From: Alterileibacterium massiliense
Lineage (GTDB): Bacteria > Bacillota > Clostridia > Peptostreptococcales > Anaerovoracaceae
Assembly (NCBI RefSeq): GCF_900104645.1
Contig: NZ_FNWE01000002.1
Location: 635,289 to 699,288 of the forward strand
Direction: 5' to 3'
Length of the DNA stretch: 64,000 nt
Below are positions 61,981 through 64,000 of this stretch, piece by piece. The notes under the pieces were generated by a model. The model was not told where the DNA came from. It saw nothing but the letters and a program-made list of their open reading frames with translations, and ran no database searches. The position numbers and the translations under genes were made by a program. The number at the start of each line of letters is the position of its first letter. Position 1 is the stretch's first letter.

Positions 61981-64000
61981 ATGAAGTATAAAAAAATAGC
62001 AGTAATAGGGCTTAGCGGACGTTTCTCCGGAGCGGAGAATAAAAGAGAATTTCGAAAGATTTTGAACGATAAAAAGGTACAAATATCTGATCCGCCGAAA
62101 CATAGGCTGGAATTGGTAAAATTAAACGCTGAAGCAGAATATATGAAATGTGCCTATATAGAGGACATAGAAAGATTCGATAACGACTTCTTTGGAGTAC
62201 CTGCAAGAGAGGCAAGGCTCATGAGCCCAGAACATAGAATGAGTTTGGAACTTGTTGCAGAAGCTATTCTTGATGCAGGATATTCGCTTTCTGAATTCCG
62301 AGGGTCACTTTGTGGAGTATATATTGCCTGCATAAACAGCGAATACAATCAAATGATTAAGAAACAAAGCTCAACATCAATTATAGGTAGCGAAGCCTAT
62401 ATGCTGAGTGGAAGAATCGGATACCAATTTGATTTGAGGGGTTCGAACTACACAATTAACAGTGCTTGTTCATCTTCAATGACAGCACTTAATATGGCGT
62501 GTGAGAAATTGACCCTTGGAGAGATTGAAAGCGCAGTAGTAGGAGGAATTACATTATTCATAAATGTTCCAAGAGCTAAAGAAAATATTTACGATGCTAT
62601 GGGGATAATATCTGATGACTATACGCTCAATTCCTTCGATCAAAGATCAGACGGAACAGTGATGGGAGAAGGTGGAGCATATGTTTTACTAAAGCCTCTA
62701 GATGAAGCAATAAAGGCAAATGATCATATCTATGGGGTAATTGTAAGTGGAGCAGTTAACGGTGACGGAGGACGGTGTTCCAATGTTTCTATGCCTAGTA
62801 TGGAAGCTCAAAGAGATGTTGTTATAGATGCTTGGAAAGATGCAGAAATCGAAAATCTAACAGAAGTAGAGACACACGGAATAGGCGCTATGGTTGGCGA
62901 TGCCGTAGAAGCAGAGAGCCTTAACAGGGCTGTGAAAAAATATGGACTATCAGATAAGAGACTTCTGATGAGCACTTTAAAACCGAATATAGGCCATCTC
63001 TTTGTTGCATCAGGTATTTCTTCTTTTATAAAGATACTAATAGGATATGAAAACGATGAAACCTATCCGATCGCAAACTTTGAATGCCTCAACGATATGG
63101 TCAACTTTGACGAAAGTGGATTAGAACTTGTACACAAAACATATAAATGGCCAAAAGATTCCAAGAGGATGACGGGCGTGAGCTGCTTTGGGCTTTCCGG
63201 ATGCAATACACATCTTGTCGTTGAGAATTATTTAGAAGAAAGAGATGAAGAGGTAAAGAGTAAAGCAAAGGTTCCTGTAAAGATATCTGCCAGGACAAAG
63301 GAAGCCTTTAAAGCTCAAGCTAAATCAATTACCGATTATATCAGAGAAGAAAACCCTAGATTTGATGATATTACACTTACAATGAACGTGGGAAGAGATG
63401 ATTATGAATATAGAGCTTTGATAGAAGCAGGTTCATGCGAAGAGCTTTCGGATAAATTAGCAAGTGTAGAGCCGTATGAGTTGATTGACGGTGGAGAAAA
63501 AATCCTTACAGTGTGTGCAATCAAGACAACAACGGATGATGTTAATTCGATTTTGAATGCTTGTAGAAAATATGAGGAATTAAAAAAATCAGGCATAAGA
63601 ATAGATTTACTTCTTATAGATAAGGGAATTAAGTCAGCTCTCGAATATATGAAGGGTAAAAAGAGCAAGGATGTCTTCTTAAATGAAATGTCATCAATGA
63701 CACCTGATCTTAATTCTGAAGGGTTTGAAAAGCAGATTGCAAGCCGGCAAAAGAGCGGTGTTAAGACGTTAGTGTTTGATCTTTCGCCAGACAGGCTATC
63801 TTGGAAAAACTCTAGCGATGAATCTATAAAGATAGTATTTTCATCTAAAGATGAGAGCAATATAGAGGTTTTGAATGAATGCTATAAGGCAGGTATGGAC
63901 ATTAAATGGAATAACCTCGTAATTGAGGGTGGGAGGAGAATTTCAATCCCATCATATCCATTTTCAAAAAAGAAGATATGGCTTAAGGATACGGACCTCG
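61981..64000 (+). CDS. type I polyketide synthase, ketosynthase module (5' part)
   Basis: The frame is open from ATG 61981 (GAGGG upstream) to the window edge, 673 codons. The N-terminal ketosynthase has the full triad: SACSSS with Cys163, ETHGIGAMVGDAVE with His299, and KPNIGHL with His339, plus GEGGAYVLLKPL. Residues from about 425 follow the KS-associated linker (ISARTKEAFKAQAKSITDYI), reaching the typical linker end SIPSYPFSKKKIWL near 657-670. No acyltransferase (no GHSxG serine motif) lies between them, so the extender must be loaded in trans. Later domains are beyond the window. The product is unknown. Confidence 0.9.
   Translation, partial: MKYKKIAVIGLSGRFSGAENKREFRKILNDKKVQISDPPKHRLELVKLNAEAEYMKCAYIEDIERFDNDFFGVPAREARLMSPEHRMSLELVAEAILDAGYSLSEFRGSLCGVYIACINSEYNQMIKKQSSTSIIGSEAYMLSGRIGYQFDLRGSNYTINSACSSSMTALNMACEKLTLGEIESAVVGGITLFINVPRAKENIYDAMGIISDDYTLNSFDQRSDGTVMGEGGAYVLLKPLDEAIKANDHIYGVIVSGAVNGDGGRCSNVSMPSMEAQRDVVIDAWKDAEIENLTEVETHGIGAMVGDAVEAESLNRAVKKYGLSDKRLLMSTLKPNIGHLFVASGISSFIKILIGYENDETYPIANFECLNDMVNFDESGLELVHKTYKWPKDSKRMTGVSCFGLSGCNTHLVVENYLEERDEEVKSKAKVPVKISARTKEAFKAQAKSITDYIREENPRFDDITLTMNVGRDDYEYRALIEAGSCEELSDKLASVEPYELIDGGEKILTVCAIKTTTDDVNSILNACRKYEELKKSGIRIDLLLIDKGIKSALEYMKGKKSKDVFLNEMSSMTPDLNSEGFEKQIASRQKSGVKTLVFDLSPDRLSWKNSSDESIKIVFSSKDESNIEVLNECYKAGMDIKWNNLVIEGGRRISIPSYPFSKKKIWLKDTDL

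Overview
The window looks like a chromosome segment of a low-GC, Gram-positive, strictly anaerobic member of the Clostridia. The basis is the AT-rich codon use, strong Shine-Dalgarno sites, class III fructose-1,6-bisphosphatase, butyrate kinase, a ferredoxin-dependent 2-oxoacid oxidoreductase, the cdaA-cdaR-glmM operon and a sortase-type surface protein. I cannot name the species from sequence alone. An oral or gut relative of the Eubacterium/Anaerovoracaceae group is a guess.

Layout. 1-2.9 kb: end of a class I aminotransferase, a secreted wall-anchored protein and rpsT (minus). 3.1-12.2 kb: lepA-hemW-glpK, a WYL regulator, then a run with a phosphoesterase, a YdjM-like membrane protein, deoC and a DUF2130 protein. 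12.4-15.1 kb: tRNA-Glu, ferritin and thiC under a TPP riboswitch with its own terminator. 15.1-18.3 kb (minus): a three-gene operon of an ATP-grasp enzyme, a MurT-like Mur ligase and a GatD-like protein that lacks the glutaminase catalytic residues. 18.4-24.4 kb: an ECF transporter S component behind a long structured leader, a histidine phosphatase, and a FecBCD-type uptake operon that also carries a methyltransferase and an NTPase. 24.6-30.5 kb: butyrate kinase, a threonine-aldolase-like enzyme, YoaK, MsrB, YeiH and a tandem class II aldolase. 30.6-34.0 kb: 2-oxoacid:ferredoxin oxidoreductase operon led by a P-loop protein.

34.2-40.4 kb: c-di-AMP synthesis and amino-sugar/hexose-phosphate genes (cdaA, cdaR, glmM, a phosphohexomutase, a nucleotidyltransferase). 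40.5-45.6 kb: gltX (minus), then a 44-aa membrane peptide, tmk, holB and ricT. 45.6-49.1 kb: murA, class III fbp and a 28-aa membrane peptide. 49.2-51.1 kb: a small accessory insertion with an XRE regulator plus HipA-like kinase under a near-consensus promoter wrapped in a dyad operator, and a mobile-element-type small protein. 51.3-57.3 kb: tRNA-Arg, dnaE, a flavodoxin and an NCS2 purine permease (minus). 57.4-64 kb: start of a biosynthetic gene cluster, with a MacB-like ABC exporter, an FtsX-type permease, a free-standing condensation-domain protein and a large polyketide synthase whose first module is a ketosynthase with no acyltransferase after it. That last gene is open at the window edge.

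Two systems deserve most attention. One is the MurT/degenerate-GatD/ATP-grasp operon, which cannot be doing the standard lipid II amidation as its subunits stand. The other is the AT-less polyketide cluster at the right end. The unclassified leader RNA upstream of the ECF S component comes next. A genome-style feature also recurs: many intergenic gaps hold short degenerate tandem repeats whose unit differs at each locus, and in one case the last repeat unit supplies the ribosome binding site and start codon of the next gene.
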